A stretch of DNA of 26,266 bases, from positions 1-26,266 of the forward strand of contig MEVH01000010.1 of the NCBI GenBank assembly GCA_001772665.1, in the 5' to 3' direction. Within the stretch, counting starts at the first letter, position 1; each line of letters begins with the position of its first letter. This document shows, in pieces, positions 1 to 7,965 of this stretch. The position numbers were made by a program, and so were the translations under genes. The stretch comes from a candidate division WWE3 bacterium RIFCSPLOWO2_01_FULL_39_13. Lineage in GTDB: Bacteria; Patescibacteriota; WWE3; 2-01-FULL-39-13. Under the pieces are notes generated by a model. The model worked only from the letters and a program-made list of their open reading frames with translations, made no database searches and was not told the DNA's origin.

Positions 1-219
1 ATTTGGTTGTTTTCACGAAATATAGTCCCCGAGCTTAGTGTGTCTCAAAACGAGTACAAAAGCATGAAAGAATTGCAAAAGGCATTAATGAATCGATATA
101 CAGAACTAGAAAAAGACTTGGACAAGATGAGAAGATCGCTAGATCCGTTTCTCTTTGAAAATGGAGCCTCGATCGATCTAAAGATCTTTCCAGCATTAAT
201 AAAACAAAAGCTTGGATGA
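1..219 (+). CDS. C-terminal part of an unidentified protein (cut by window edge)
   Basis: The frame is open from the first base, so the true start probably lies upstream; the only start-like codon inside is TTG at 7. About 72 residues are visible. The middle (around MKELQKALMNRYTELEKDL) is rich in Lys, Glu and Leu and looks like a coiled coil. It is followed by a less charged tail ending in IKQKLG. No family is recognised. The gene ends 4 bases from the stop of the convergent membrane-protein gene, so the two transcripts meet head to head. Confidence 0.5.
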   Translation: MWLFSRNIVPELSVSQNEYKSMKELQKALMNRYTELEKDLDKMRRSLDPFLFENGASIDLKIFPALIKQKLG

Positions 220-223
220 ACTT

Positions 224-1969
224 TTACTGGGAGATATAATATTCAACTGGGCTTACACCTTGATCAACTCCTGGGGATATGTAATATTCAACCGGACTCA
301 CTCCCTCACCCATGTAAGGTACAGAATCCATTTCTTTGATATCCTTTAAGTAATCTAATTCGTTCTCTGGAACAACATTGACCACTCCAGACGAATTAAG
401 TTCTACCATTTTATTTTTATAACATGTGTCTCCGATTTGTTTATTCAAAGCATCCAAGTCGATATCTTTTATTTTCAAATACTGCAAGTATTCAGACAGG
501 TTGAAATTTCTGATGTCAAATTCTGAATAATTGTGGACAAGAGTTCCTATTATTCTGATTTCAATGCTCGCCGGTTGGCAAAATGTTCTATATGAATCAG
601 TGAAATCGGGCTTTTTAGCCATATCATCAATTTGAGCTAAAATTTCTGCCAGATATTCAGGATAATAGTCTCCATCAGCTGATAAGGTAGAAAGATAAGC
701 ATAATCAATACCTTCTTCTGTCGTGCTTTTTCTGTTGTGGTAAATAAGATAGTCAAAGTTAACAATATTTATAAGTACTAATAGCGATCCTGTAAAAACA
801 ATGAGCTTCTTTACAAGCACACGTCCCTGAAGATTACGAAAATAATTGTATAAAAATAATCCAAAGGCTGTGATTATCCAGATAATTCCTGCATAACCGT
901 ACAACCTTTTAATTGTAAACCCAAAGCTTGATGTATAGTCAAAAACACTTTTTAGGGCAATAAAGGTTAGAAAAATCCCCTCACAGACAAGAAAATAGGA
1001 TAAGAATTTATTCAACCTGGTCTTGGCTTGTTTAGGATAAATCAGCCCGAAAATGATTAAAGCAACAACACTCAACTGCGCAAAAACCTCTCTCGCAAAC
1101 TTTGAGTTGGAATATCCAAGTTGAGCAAGGGCTTCGGGAGTTGCCAGATAAAGCTCTATTTGAGAAATAAAAAAAACAATAAGTATAATGCCTACAGCTA
1201 TTTTTGGAATAAGCAGGCTAAAAGGCAGAACCGACTCGGGAGAACTTTCCCCGCTTTTGATACCAGAGACCCTCACCATCGAAATCAGACGCGGAAGAAC
1301 CAGTATAAAAAATCCGAAAAACGCTACTCTCCAGAAAGCAACAAAGAGGTTTTCACCAAATATTTTCTTAATAATATCTACTATAAAATCAATCGAGAAA
1401 AATCCAAAAAAATTCTTTACATACGATTGAAAAACAGGGTTAGCAAAAGCAAGCAGGGGAATAATAACCAGTAAAACAACACAAGTGATCACTATCGCAA
1501 TGATCAATTCAGTGAAGTCTATCTTTTTATCGGGTTTTGGAATTTTTTCTGCTAGCTCATGAAAATCAGGCACAAAATGATTCTTCACAAAGATAAGATT
1601 TAAAGAGAGCAAAATGGGAGAGGCCAAAGCATCAACCAATCCAAGCTCTTTGCGTGAAGCGGAATTTCTTAAAGCAAGTGCTGATACAAGATAAACAACA
1701 GATCCGATATTAAGAAAAGTCAAAAATAGGTTGGCACGCAAAACAATAAAAGCAGACAATATTAAGGATAAAACGTAAAGGATAAGAGTGTATTTATCTT
1801 TGGAGTGTTTTGTAAAATAAACGAGACTCGACAATGATGCCAATATCACAAAAAACGAAAAATAAGGGAAATACATCATTCTAGAACCGATTAGAAGGAA
1901 AGAGTAAAGTCCGCTTAAAAGCACAAAAAACAAATATACATGCGTTTTAGAAATTCTAAATCCATCCAT
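224..1969 (-). CDS. Polytopic membrane protein of the DUF4173/DUF4153 type
   Basis: This 581-residue protein has about ten or more hydrophobic segments over residues 10-420, then a soluble tail of about 160 residues. Family-like signatures are the segment around REVFAQLSVVALI, the GFTIKRLYGYAGIIW motif, and NFDYLIYHN followed by IDYAYLSTLSADGDYYPEYL. This order (hydrophobic core, Asn-x-Asp motif, then a Tyr-Leu-Ser/Leu-Ala repeat region) is typical of DUF4173 proteins, whose biochemical role is not known. The very C-terminus carries two copies of GVSPVEYYIS, which I do not know from the family. The ATG at 1969 is preceded by TATAAT with 7 bases between, so the message may be leaderless. It diverges from uvrA. 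Confidence 0.8.
   Translation of the reverse strand: MDGFRISKTHVYLFFVLLSGLYSFLLIGSRMMYFPYFSFFVILASLSSLVYFTKHSKDKYTLILYVLSLILSAFIVLRANLFLTFLNIGSVVYLVSALALRNSASRKELGLVDALASPILLSLNLIFVKNHFVPDFHELAEKIPKPDKKIDFTELIIAIVITCVVLLVIIPLLAFANPVFQSYVKNFFGFFSIDFIVDIIKKIFGENLFVAFWRVAFFGFFILVLPRLISMVRVSGIKSGESSPESVLPFSLLIPKIAVGIILIVFFISQIELYLATPEALAQLGYSNSKFAREVFAQLSVVALIIFGLIYPKQAKTRLNKFLSYFLVCEGIFLTFIALKSVFDYTSSFGFTIKRLYGYAGIIWIITAFGLFLYNYFRNLQGRVLVKKLIVFTGSLLVLINIVNFDYLIYHNRKSTTEEGIDYAYLSTLSADGDYYPEYLAEILAQIDDMAKKPDFTDSYRTFCQPASIEIRIIGTLVHNYSEFDIRNFNLSEYLQYLKIKDIDLDALNKQIGDTCYKNKMVELNSSGVVNVVPENELDYLKDIKEMDSVPYMGEGVSPVEYYISPGVDQGVSPVEYYISQ
236..304 (-). repeat. Tandem repeat encoding GVSPVEYYIS twice
   Basis: Two 24-base units, 236-259 and 281-304 on the plus strand, are offset by 45 bases and differ at only a few positions. 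They encode two identical GVSPVEYYIS decapeptides 15 residues apart at the extreme C-terminus of the DUF4173-type protein. The spacer encodes PGVDQ. Confidence 0.85.
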
Positions 1970-1976
1970 ATAACTG

Positions 1977-1982
1977 ATTATA
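1977..1982 (-). promoter_or_regulatory. -10 box of the DUF4173-type gene
   Basis: TATAAT on the minus strand ends 7 bases before the ATG at 1969. No convincing -35 box is visible. Transcription would start at or next to the start codon. Confidence 0.5.
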
Positions 1983-2042
1983 ACGGATAAGACAAAAAGT
2001 CAGCACATAACCCACAAGTCGTCCCAAACAAAACCCGGCAAT

Positions 2043-2052
2043 TATGATACAA
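2043..2052 (+). promoter_or_regulatory. -10 region upstream of uvrA
   Basis: The sequence TATGATACAAT contains two overlapping -10-like hexamers, TATGAT and TACAAT. It coincides with the upstream ATG at 2044, which argues that this ATG is promoter sequence and that translation begins at 2101. No clear -35 box is seen. Confidence 0.45.
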
Positions 2053-2100
2053 TATTTTTCGTCATCGAGAGGGTGGCAGGACAATTTTCAATACACAATT

Positions 2101-5049
2101 ATGCAGGATTACATAGAAATTAAAGGTGCCAAAGAACACAATCTAAAAAACATTGATCTCAAGATACCCAAAAATAAACTGGTAGTTTTTACTGGAGTTT
2201 CTGGATCGGGAAAATCCTCTCTTGCGCTTGATACAATATACGCTGAAGGACAAAGAAGATATGTGGAATCGTTATCCTCCTACGCCAGGCAATTTCTAGG
2301 AGTTATGAGAAAGCCTGAAGTGGAGTCCATTTCTGGTCTCTCACCCGCCATAGCAATTGATCAGAAAACTGTATCGCATAATCCACGTTCAACAGTCGGT
2401 ACAGTGACTGAAATCTATGACTATATGCGCCTTCTTTTTGCAAGAATCGGTCATCCTCACTGCCCAAACTGCCGAAGAGAAGTCGCCCATCTCTCAATAG
2501 ATCAGATAGTCAATGCAGTATTAGAGAACCAATATCAAAACAAAACGGCAAAGCTTTTAATCCTCGCCCCAATAGTAAAAGATCGAAAAGGCGAATATTC
2601 GAACCTTTTTAATAATTTGAGAAAGCAGGGATACTCAAAAGTACGCGTAGACGGACAGATATTCAATCTCGACGACGATATTACTTTAATCAAGACCAAC
2701 AAACATACAATAGACGTCATCGCAAGCAGATTCGTAATAAGTCCAGATTCCCAAAAGGACAAAGATCTGGTCTCAAGACTCACGCAGGCAATTGAGTCCT
2801 CTACCGGTCTTGGAAACGGAAGCGTTATCGTCAGCGAAGTTTTAGACGCATCTTTTGATTTTCCTGAAATGCCCAAAAAAATGGAAGACCACCTTTACAG
2901 CGAGCGTTTTGCGTGTTCTTACTGCAATATATCCCTGCCGGAAATCGAGCCCAGGATTTTTTCTTTCAACTCACCACACGGCGCATGCAGTACATGCACA
3001 GGATTGGGGGTCAAACAGAAAATCGATCCAGTGCTTTTACTCGCGCCCGAACTAAGTATTTATGAGGGAGCAATCATTCCCTGGGCATCAATTATGGAAA
3101 AAGAAAGCTGGAACCGATCAAAAATCGAATCGGTAGCTCAAAGACATAATATCAGTCTTAGCATCCCCGCAAAGAACCTTGGCAAAGAAAAACTTGATTT
3201 AATTTTGTACGGGACTAAAAGAGAAAAATATCCAGTCAGATATCAAGGCAGAACTTATGAAAGCAGATACGAGGGGATAATCCCAAACCTAGAGCGCAGG
3301 TACCGAGAAACTGATTCAGACTACATAAGAAGCGAAGTCGAAAGATACATGATTAAAGAAAACTGCCCTGAATGCCTTGGAAGCAGGTTAAACGACAATG
3401 CACTAAGCATAACTATTATGAAGAAAAATATAGCCGAGATATCAGAGCTTCCGATAAGAGAATGTCTAGAGTGGATAAAAACACTTCAAAAAGAGACTAT
3501 TTCACCAAGAGAACAAGAAATCGCATCCCTTATTTTGAAAGAAATAATATCAAGGCTGCAGTTTCTGGCAGACGTCGGGCTTACGTATTTAAGCATAGAC
3601 CGTCCATCTTCGACCTTAGCAGGAGGAGAAGCCCAGAGGATACGTCTCGCCTCGCAGATCGGCTCGAAATTGTCAGGTGTATTGTATGTTCTTGACGAGC
3701 CATCCATCGGACTTCATTCAAAAGATCATTACAAGTTAATTAAGACTCTCAAAGATCTGCGTGACCTCGGCAACACCGTGATCGTTGTTGAGCATGACCG
3801 CCAGACAATGCTCGAGTCTGACTACATCATAGATTTCGGACCCGGGGCAGGGGATAACGGGGGAAAGGTTACAGCCAGCGGAACGGTTTCAGAGATTAAA
3901 AATAACAAAGACTCGTTAACCGGCGCTTATCTATCTGACAGAAAAAGAATTGATATTGCAAATTTCTTAACAAAAGACGAACTGGATGAAATTAAAAAAA
4001 GCAAAAACTCCAGCTTTACCTCAAACTCTACTAGCCCTGGAAGAAGAGAAAGCGAAGACTCAATTAAACTTCTTGGCTGCACAGGACACAATCTGAAAAA
4101 CATAAGCATTGACTTTCCGCTAAGAAAATTCATATGTGTCACTGGAGTATCCGGTTCAGGAAAATCCACTCTCGTAAATGAAACTCTTCTTCGCGAACTT
4201 AGACAGCTGAAAGGCCTCAAAAACAACGAAAAGCCTCAGCCGAATAAAGGAATTGCTGGAGCCGATTCAATAGACAAAATTATTAACATTGACCAGTCTC
4301 CAATCGGGAGAACTCCCAGAAGCAATCCAGCGACATACACGAAAGTTTTCGATGAGATAAGGACGTTATACTCCCAGACACAAGCATCAAAAATAAGAGG
4401 ATACAGACCTGGCAGATTCTCGTTCAACGTAAAAGGAGGAAGATGCGAGGCATGCCAGGGCGACGGCGAAATAAAGATAGAAATGCAGTTTATGCCAGAT
4501 GTATACATAGAATGCGAAGTCTGCGGGGGGACACGCTACAACCGTGAAACCCTTGAAATAGAATATAAGGATAAAACGATAGCAGAAATACTCGATATGA
4601 CTGTTGAGTCGGCAATTGAATTTTTTGCAAACCACCCTGTGATACGAAATAAACTAGAGTCGCTGCATGACGTTGGTCTGGGGTACATCCGTCTTGGACA
4701 GCCCGCACCAACCTTAAGTGGGGGAGAAGCCCAAAGAATAAAACTTGCTTCTGAGCTTTCAAAAAGAGCAACAGGGAACACTTTTTACATACTTGATGAG
4801 CCGACAACAGGACTTCATTTTGCAGATCTCGAAAGATTAATCGCAATTATCAAAAAGCTAGTTCTGCGAGGAAACACAGTTCTGGTCATAGAACACAATC
4901 TTGATGTCATCCGCTATGCAGACTGGATAATTGACCTGGGACCCGAAGGAGGCAAATACGGGGGCGAAGTCATTTTCACGGGAACAATAGAAGATCTTAT
5001 TAAATACCCAAACTCCTACACTGGTCAGGAACTGAAAAAGTTTGTGTAA
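2101..5049 (+). CDS. uvrA: UvrABC system protein A (excinuclease ATPase subunit)
   Basis: UvrA scans DNA for bulky lesions and loads UvrB in nucleotide excision repair. From ATG 2101 it has 982 residues, close to the family length. The first ATPase half begins IEIKGAKEHNLKNIDL with Walker A GVSGSGKSS at 32-40. A zinc module has C272/C275 and C296/C299. The ABC signature reads LAGGEAQRIRL, where most relatives have LSGGE, and Walker B is VLDEPSIGLH. The second half has GVSGSGKST, a zinc hairpin with C782/C785 and C805/C808, signature LSGGEAQRIKL and ILDEPTTGLH. An in-frame ATG at 2044 would add 19 non-conserved residues and overlaps the -10 region, so I chose 2101. uvrC lies 400 bases downstream on the same strand. 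Confidence 0.98.
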   Translation: MQDYIEIKGAKEHNLKNIDLKIPKNKLVVFTGVSGSGKSSLALDTIYAEGQRRYVESLSSYARQFLGVMRKPEVESISGLSPAIAIDQKTVSHNPRSTVGTVTEIYDYMRLLFARIGHPHCPNCRREVAHLSIDQIVNAVLENQYQNKTAKLLILAPIVKDRKGEYSNLFNNLRKQGYSKVRVDGQIFNLDDDITLIKTNKHTIDVIASRFVISPDSQKDKDLVSRLTQAIESSTGLGNGSVIVSEVLDASFDFPEMPKKMEDHLYSERFACSYCNISLPEIEPRIFSFNSPHGACSTCTGLGVKQKIDPVLLLAPELSIYEGAIIPWASIMEKESWNRSKIESVAQRHNISLSIPAKNLGKEKLDLILYGTKREKYPVRYQGRTYESRYEGIIPNLERRYRETDSDYIRSEVERYMIKENCPECLGSRLNDNALSITIMKKNIAEISELPIRECLEWIKTLQKETISPREQEIASLILKEIISRLQFLADVGLTYLSIDRPSSTLAGGEAQRIRLASQIGSKLSGVLYVLDEPSIGLHSKDHYKLIKTLKDLRDLGNTVIVVEHDRQTMLESDYIIDFGPGAGDNGGKVTASGTVSEIKNNKDSLTGAYLSDRKRIDIANFLTKDELDEIKKSKNSSFTSNSTSPGRRESEDSIKLLGCTGHNLKNISIDFPLRKFICVTGVSGSGKSTLVNETLLRELRQLKGLKNNEKPQPNKGIAGADSIDKIINIDQSPIGRTPRSNPATYTKVFDEIRTLYSQTQASKIRGYRPGRFSFNVKGGRCEACQGDGEIKIEMQFMPDVYIECEVCGGTRYNRETLEIEYKDKTIAEILDMTVESAIEFFANHPVIRNKLESLHDVGLGYIRLGQPAPTLSGGEAQRIKLASELSKRATGNTFYILDEPTTGLHFADLERLIAIIKKLVLRGNTVLVIEHNLDVIRYADWIIDLGPEGGKYGGEVIFTGTIEDLIKYPNSYTGQELKKFV

Positions 5050-5066
5050 AAAGACCAAAGAGAAAG

Positions 5067-5095
5067 TTGAAAAAAATATATATTAACCATATCAT
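5067..5095 (+). promoter_or_regulatory. Probable promoter for the small gene upstream of uvrC and for uvrC
   Basis: TTGAAA at 5067-5072 and TATCAT at 5090-5095 are separated by 17 bases. The predicted transcription start is about 10 bases before the ATG at 5111, supporting that ATG as the natural start of the disrupted small gene. Confidence 0.5.
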
Positions 5096-5110
5096 ACTTA
5101 TATCTATCAA

Positions 5111-5453
5111 ATGGATACGAAACTTTTGAGAAAAGATAAAATTGGAAGAATACAGGATATTTACAACCAAAAATACTTCACTCGGAGCAACCCGCTTTAA
5201 CTATCCGCCAAACGGAAGTGCGAACTTCGCACGTCTCATTAAGCGGACTGCTCAAAGAGAAGTATTTAAATCAGGGGAGAGAAGACATAGATGCAACTTA
5301 TGCCTCTCTGCTGGTCAGAAAGACCTATCCAGCACCTATGGTCGTAGTATATACAGAATGCCAAATAAAAAGCAAATGAAAATTACGAAAGAAGATTTAG
5401 TCAGCATTAACCGATATCTTGAAAATTCAGAAAAAGTTGAATTCAAAATATGA
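5111..5453 (+). pseudogene. Small hypothetical gene, apparently frame-disrupted, coupled to uvrC
   Basis: No family is recognised. Three overlapping frames look coding in turn. The ATG at 5111 gives MDTKLLRKDKIGRIQDIYNQ. A second frame, open from 5140 to 5379, gives protein-like sequence such as SGLLKEKYLNQGREDIDATY and PAPMVVVYTEC. A third frame ends with MKITKEDLVSINRYLENSEK and overlaps the uvrC start by 4 bases (ATGA). One extra A in the A-run near 5169-5173 and one near 5374-5376 would join them into a protein of about 115 residues. The alternative is a single uninterrupted 103-codon ORF at 5142-5453 from TTG, but its middle is Arg-rich and looks out of frame. Either the gene is decaying or the sequence has homopolymer errors. 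Confidence 0.5.
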
Positions 5454-6883
5454 AAACGATATACATTCACTCAGATGGAAGTAGACACAACACTGAAAGG
5501 TTTTCACTTTTATCTGGATGTCCTGATTCTCTTCCTAACACTCCCGGAGTTTATATTTTCCGCGATAGAAACTGGAGAATTTTATATGTCGGCAAAGCTG
5601 TAAACCTGAAAAACAGAGTTAAAAGCTATTTTCAAAATCTTGATTTATTATCGCCGAAAACAAAGGTAATGATAGGCAAAATAGATCAGATCAACCACAT
5701 TCCGGTAAATAACGAACTGGAGGCACTGTTACTCGAAGCAGAATTAATTAAAAGGCACCGTCCCTCTTATAATATAAGTTTAAAAGACAACAAATCCTAC
5801 AAATTTATAAAAATAGAAAAAACACGTTTAAGAAAAGATCAAGAAAATCCAAACGGCGTATTCATCTATAAAATCTTAACAACCCATAAAAAATCCCAAG
5901 ACAAAGCAGTTTATCTCGGCCCATATCCCGAAGCCGGTTCAGTATCTATCATTTTAAAAACCATGCGGAAAATATTCCCTTACCGCGACTGCTCAACCGC
6001 AAAATTCAACAGATACAAGAAAGCCAAAAGACCCTGCCTTTATGGACACATAGGGGTATGCCCTGCTCCATGCCTGCCTGCGCAGCCAGGCCAATCCGAT
6101 CAAGCGATCCAAATAAATAATGAAAATATAAATACCATAAAAAAATATTTAACGGGAGACAAAAAAAAGCTATTCAGACATTTAAAATCAGAAATGAAGA
6201 AACTTTCCAGAAAACTGGAATATGAGAAAGCCTCGATAATAAGGGATCAATTGATTGGGTACGAGAATTTGACACAAAACAAAATTGATATAAAAGAATA
6301 TATTTCAAGCCCCGATCTGGTAGGAGAAAAAGCCAGGCATTCTGTCGAATTAATAAAAAAGGTATTAGAGGAAAAAGCCGGCTTCAAGTTTAAAAATCAA
6401 AAGATTAATTCTTTCAGGCTCGAAACCTATGACATTTCAAATATACAAGGGAAAAATGCAGTCGGATCAATGATTGTATTTACAGGAGGAAAATCAGACA
6501 AAAGAGAATACAGACGATTTAAAATCAAATTCAAAGATACCACGGACGACCCTGCAATGATAAAAGAAATGCTTAGCAGGAGATTTAAAAGAAGACCAAG
6601 CGACTCCAGTTGGAAAAAGCCTGATCTTATAATTATAGATGGCGGATCAGCTCAGCTTTCTTCGGCTCTTGATATACTCGGTAAATATAAGTTAAAAATT
6701 CCTGCTGCAGGGTTAGCTAAGAAAAATGAAGAAATAATAATCAAAAAAGAAAACCGCTTTCACAGTATAAAACTCGATAAGAATAACCCAGGTTTAATGC
6801 TCATAATACAGGCCAGAGACGAAGCCCACAGGTTTGCAATAAATTACTTTAGAAAACTGCATAAAAAGGAACTGATAAATTAG
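5450..6883 (+). CDS. uvrC: UvrABC system protein C (excinuclease nuclease subunit), short form
   Basis: UvrC makes the 3' and 5' incisions around a lesion held by UvrB. The N-terminal GIY-YIG nuclease is at about 30-105 (PGVYIF, ILYVGKAVNLKNRV). Four cysteines, C181, C196, C204 and C208 (DCS, PCLYGHIGVCPAPC), match the family's iron-sulfur ligands. A UVR-like helix at about 245-270 contacts UvrB. The RNase H-like endonuclease follows with D328 (YDISNIQG), D397 (IIIDGG) and H460 (RDEAHRFA). At 477 residues it is well below the usual 600 or so and stops just after H460, so the C-terminal helix-hairpin-helix pair is absent. The start overlaps the upstream small gene by 4 bases. Confidence 0.97.
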   Translation: MKTIYIHSDGSRHNTERFSLLSGCPDSLPNTPGVYIFRDRNWRILYVGKAVNLKNRVKSYFQNLDLLSPKTKVMIGKIDQINHIPVNNELEALLLEAELIKRHRPSYNISLKDNKSYKFIKIEKTRLRKDQENPNGVFIYKILTTHKKSQDKAVYLGPYPEAGSVSIILKTMRKIFPYRDCSTAKFNRYKKAKRPCLYGHIGVCPAPCLPAQPGQSDQAIQINNENINTIKKYLTGDKKKLFRHLKSEMKKLSRKLEYEKASIIRDQLIGYENLTQNKIDIKEYISSPDLVGEKARHSVELIKKVLEEKAGFKFKNQKINSFRLETYDISNIQGKNAVGSMIVFTGGKSDKREYRRFKIKFKDTTDDPAMIKEMLSRRFKRRPSDSSWKKPDLIIIDGGSAQLSSALDILGKYKLKIPAAGLAKKNEEIIIKKENRFHSIKLDKNNPGLMLIIQARDEAHRFAINYFRKLHKKELIN

Positions 6884-6889
6884 AAAACA

Positions 6890-7813
6890 TTAAGCTGTCA
6901 GAGAAACATTAAACAAATGAACTGCTTCTTCTACGAAATATCTGTCGACAATTTTTTGAGAGGCTAAATAGCTGGCAACCACGGGTTGAATCATAGCAGC
7001 AACACTCTCGATTTTCGATTTATACCGATCTCCTTTGCGATCCAACCCAGCATCCAGCTTATTTCCAAAAATCTTCCTCGAAAAAAATCCGCACTCACCC
7101 CACAAACTGGCATGGATAATTTCTGTTAACATATCCTTTTGTGACAACATCATATCTGCCAGATACTCTCTGCCTTTCATTTTTACTGATGCTTCTTCAA
7201 TCAAATCTTTAAAATGCTGTGAACATTGAAAAACATGGGTTAGTTCGTGTAAATATACATTATCTATTGTCCAATTATCTTCGGTCAATATATAATCACC
7301 ATATTCCATAACCACAAAATATCGGTTCTGTTCTTCAACTTCTAACAGCATACCGCTAGCCTGTTTATTTGCATTTGCCGAGAGAGTTAAATAAGTAGAC
7401 ACATTAGTACCTTCATTAAACCTGTAAAAAGATCTTGTAGATAGAATTTGTTTAAGAAATTTATCTTCCAGATTCTCGAGATATTTCGAGACTAAAACCA
7501 TATTCGGCTTTTGCAATTTAAAAAAATAATTAAATCTTGACAGGAAAATATTAAAATATGGCAAATCATGGGGAGGGATAGTTGCCTTCTGATTTGTTAA
7601 AAAAAGCTCTTTGATCCAAAGCTCTTCATTCTTACTCAAATAGTCCCTGAACAGCTTTGTCAAAAAAACAAGTGCACCCTTTTCAATCTCAGACAATGGC
7701 TGAGGTTCCTTTGCCCACGCATAATAAAAACTGGGAACACAGCTTAGATGCCAATTTGCAAGATTATGGACAAAGCAAATCAGAGCAATATTTCTATCAA
7801 TTGCTACTTTCAT
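6890..7813 (-). CDS. Putative zinc metalloprotease (HExxH) next to a RiPP-like precursor
   Basis: This 307-residue soluble protein carries HELTH at residues 189-193 in the context VYLHELTHVF, the zinc-binding and catalytic motif of zincin peptidases. E231 (in LTEIIHASLWGE) lies 38 residues downstream and could be the third zinc ligand, as in gluzincins. No signal peptide is evident, although residues 8-32 are fairly hydrophobic. The rest matches no family I can name. It is the last gene of a tight minus-strand set, 19 bases after the 38-residue peptide gene, with a weak AGGAAGAG ribosome site overlapping that gene's stop. In RiPP systems such a protease usually removes the leader or releases the core; here that role is inferred from position only. 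It converges on uvrC with a 6-base gap. Confidence 0.75.
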   Translation of the reverse strand: MKVAIDRNIALICFVHNLANWHLSCVPSFYYAWAKEPQPLSEIEKGALVFLTKLFRDYLSKNEELWIKELFLTNQKATIPPHDLPYFNIFLSRFNYFFKLQKPNMVLVSKYLENLEDKFLKQILSTRSFYRFNEGTNVSTYLTLSANANKQASGMLLEVEEQNRYFVVMEYGDYILTEDNWTIDNVYLHELTHVFQCSQHFKDLIEEASVKMKGREYLADMMLSQKDMLTEIIHASLWGECGFFSRKIFGNKLDAGLDRKGDRYKSKIESVAAMIQPVVASYLASQKIVDRYFVEEAVHLFNVSLTA

Positions 7814-7832
7814 TCTGTACTTTTAGCTCTTC

Positions 7833-7949
7833 CTAGTTTTTCAGCCAGCCGTTCTTTTTCCAACCTAGCGCAACCGGAAGATTGATTGTCTCTTCAACTA
7901 TATTCTCGACTGCTTCTACTGTTTTCGCAGTCAAATTTACCAAAGCCAT
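7833..7949 (-). CDS. Putative radical SAM-modified RiPP precursor peptide (38 aa)
   Basis: Thirty-eight codons between the radical SAM gene and the protease gene encode a peptide starting MALVNLTAKTVEAVENIV and ending LPVALGWKKNGWLKN. The first 28 residues form a plausible amphipathic, acidic leader. The last 10 are two consecutive GWxKN units (GWKKN, GWLKN), a natural candidate core. The start is well supported: GGAGGGGGTGA sits 5 bases before ATG, and the gene begins 5 bases after the radical SAM stop, suggesting translational coupling. Each Trp has Lys two residues later. Trp-x-Lys carbon-carbon crosslinks are known from darobactin, and a Lys-Trp crosslink with the spacing K-x-x-x-W from streptide. 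Whether either occurs here is inference. It could instead be an unrelated small peptide. Confidence 0.65.
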   Translation of the reverse strand: MALVNLTAKTVEAVENIVEETINLPVALGWKKNGWLKN

Positions 7950-7954
7950 GCAAT

Positions 7955-7965
7955 TCACCCCCTCC
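7955..7965 (-). promoter_or_regulatory. Strong Shine-Dalgarno site of the 38-aa peptide gene
   Basis: The minus strand reads GGAGGGGGTGA, then 5 bases, then ATG at 7949. Its last three bases are the TGA stop of the radical SAM gene. This is the strongest ribosome binding site I found in the window and the main reason to believe the small ORF is translated, probably at high level. Confidence 0.75.

Noticed and set aside
2044..2100. Longer uvrA start adding 19 residues
   Set aside because: The extra residues do not resemble UvrA and the ATG coincides with a -10-like TATGATACAAT.
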